Below are positions 4,614 through 5,492 of a stretch of DNA of 5,492 nucleotides, piece by piece (position 1 is the first letter of the stretch; each line of letters opens with the position of its first letter). The stretch lies in contig CAKRNW010000124.1 in the NCBI GenBank assembly GCA_934371505.1, positions 1 through 5,492 of the forward strand, in the 5' to 3' direction. This DNA is from an uncultured Lachnospiraceae bacterium. GTDB taxonomy: Bacteria; Bacillota; Clostridia; Lachnospirales; Lachnospiraceae. Both the position numbers and the translations under genes were made by a program. Under the pieces are notes generated by a model that saw nothing but the letters and a program-made list of their open reading frames with translations, had not been told where the DNA came from and did not search any database.

Positions 4614-5482
4614 GAGTAGGAGCATTGGAGGCCGGCGGTACAAAAATGGTATGTGCGCTGGGAAATGAGAACGGAGAGATTTTGGAGAGAACTTCGATCC
4701 CCACAAAAACACCGGAGGAAACCATGCCGGCACTGATGGATTTCTTCCACCAGTATTCGTTGGATACAATCGGAATAGGAACCTTTGGACCTGTGGATCT
4801 GGACCGCACATCTTCCACATACGGATATATCACATCCACACCGAAACTTCCCTGGAGAAATTTTGATTTACTGGGAAGCTTCCGGAAAGAATTTTCGATT
4901 CCCATCGGACTGGATACGGATGTAAATGCCTCCGCTATCGGTGAGGCAACCTATGGGATTACCAGAGGACTGGACAGCAGCATTTATATTACCGTTGGAA
5001 CCGGTATTGGAGTGGGTGTTATTCTGGATGGAAAGCCGGTACATGGAATGCAGCATCCGGAAGGCGGACATATCCTTCTGATGAAACATCCCGAAGATAC
5101 TTATGAGGGAAGATGTCCTTATCACCAAAACTGTCTGGAAGGATTGGCAGCAGGACCTGCGATTGAAGAGCGCTGGGGCAAAAAGGCCATTGAATTGCCG
5201 GCAGACTCCTTTGCATGGGAACTGGAAAGCTATTACCTGGCACAGGCACTGGTGGATTTTACATTGGTTTATTCACCAAAGCGTATTGTGCTGGGGGGCG
5301 GTGTCATGCATCAGGAGCAGCTGCTTCCCATGATCCGCAAACAATATAAAGAACTGTTGAACGGCTATGTGGATACGCCCTATGTAAGAGATCTTGATCA
5401 TTATATCGTTCCCTACAGCCTGAATGATAATCAGGGAATTATGGGATGCATTAAGATCGGTTTGAATGAATTGGAATGCTAG
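4610..5482 (+). CDS. scrK: ROK-family fructokinase, zinc-binding type (290 aa)
   Basis: The predicted reaction is ATP + D-fructose to fructose 6-phosphate (EC 2.7.1.4), in the cytoplasm. The sequence closely follows B. subtilis YdhR/GmuE. The ATP phosphate loop is EAGGTK (7-12). GIGTFGPVD (55-63) follows, and LDTDVNASAIGE (101-112) contains the likely catalytic base Asp104. The second phosphate motif is VGTGIGVGV (129-137) and the adenosine motif is LGGGVM (228-233). HPEGGH (149-154) gives the sugar-contacting Glu151. His154 with Cys169, His172 and Cys175 (CPYHQNC) forms the expected zinc site. Length is normal for the family. The ATG lies within the DUF2974 stop (ATGA) with AAGGAG 7 bases upstream. 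No transporter or sucrose/mannan enzyme gene is in the window, so the sugar source is unknown. Activity on mannose or glucose is possible in this family. The symbol is by family resemblance. Confidence 0.88.
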   Translation: MRVGALEAGGTKMVCALGNENGEILERTSIPTKTPEETMPALMDFFHQYSLDTIGIGTFGPVDLDRTSSTYGYITSTPKLPWRNFDLLGSFRKEFSIPIGLDTDVNASAIGEATYGITRGLDSSIYITVGTGIGVGVILDGKPVHGMQHPEGGHILLMKHPEDTYEGRCPYHQNCLEGLAAGPAIEERWGKKAIELPADSFAWELESYYLAQALVDFTLVYSPKRIVLGGGVMHQEQLLPMIRKQYKELLNGYVDTPYVRDLDHYIVPYSLNDNQGIMGCIKIGLNELEC

Positions 5483-5492
5483 GTGAGTCTGG

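Overview
The window looks like chromosomal DNA from a low-to-moderate GC Firmicute, most likely a Lachnospiraceae-type gut Clostridium relative (Blautia/Dorea/Mediterraneibacter kind). The reasons are strong AGGAGG-type ribosome sites, sigma-A-like promoters, a MecA adaptor, an SseB-family protein, a DUF2974 (Mbeg1-like) hydrolase and a zinc-type ROK fructokinase. The family names come from recognising motifs by eye; no search was run. There are no rRNA or tRNA genes, CRISPR arrays, insertion sequences or phage structural genes.

Layout. Positions 28-234 (minus) encode a 68-aa protein of unknown function with a clear promoter and RBS. Positions 435-776 (minus) encode a 113-aa XRE-type regulator with a hairpin terminator just past its stop. 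Across a 164-bp control region, positions 941-1138 (plus) encode a 65-aa HTH protein. The control region holds two divergent promoters (TTGACT-17-TATGAT on minus, TTGCTA-17-TATAAT on plus). The 17-bp spacer of the plus promoter is itself a perfect palindrome, and a degenerate second copy of the extended 21-bp site lies exactly 32 bp away, beside the -35 box of the minus promoter. This resembles a two-repressor switch of the CI/Cro kind and is the most interesting part of the window.

Next, on plus, are an SseB-family protein (1216-2169, own promoter with a palindrome over the -10 box), MecA (2223-2921) and a 69-aa four-cysteine protein whose start overlaps the mecA stop by one base. Positions 3131-3439 hold no intact gene but show protein-like reading frame broken by a stop and apparent frame changes, probably a decayed gene. 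The window closes with an apparent two-gene operon: a DUF2974 lipase-like alpha/beta hydrolase (3459-4613) and a ROK fructokinase (4610-5482), joined by an ATGA overlap.

How they may work together. The two small regulators probably control each other through the shared operator region. MecA and the small Cys4 protein appear translationally coupled and may act together in ClpC-directed proteolysis. The hydrolase and fructokinase are co-expressed, but no shared pathway is evident. All functional links between genes are inference from arrangement.
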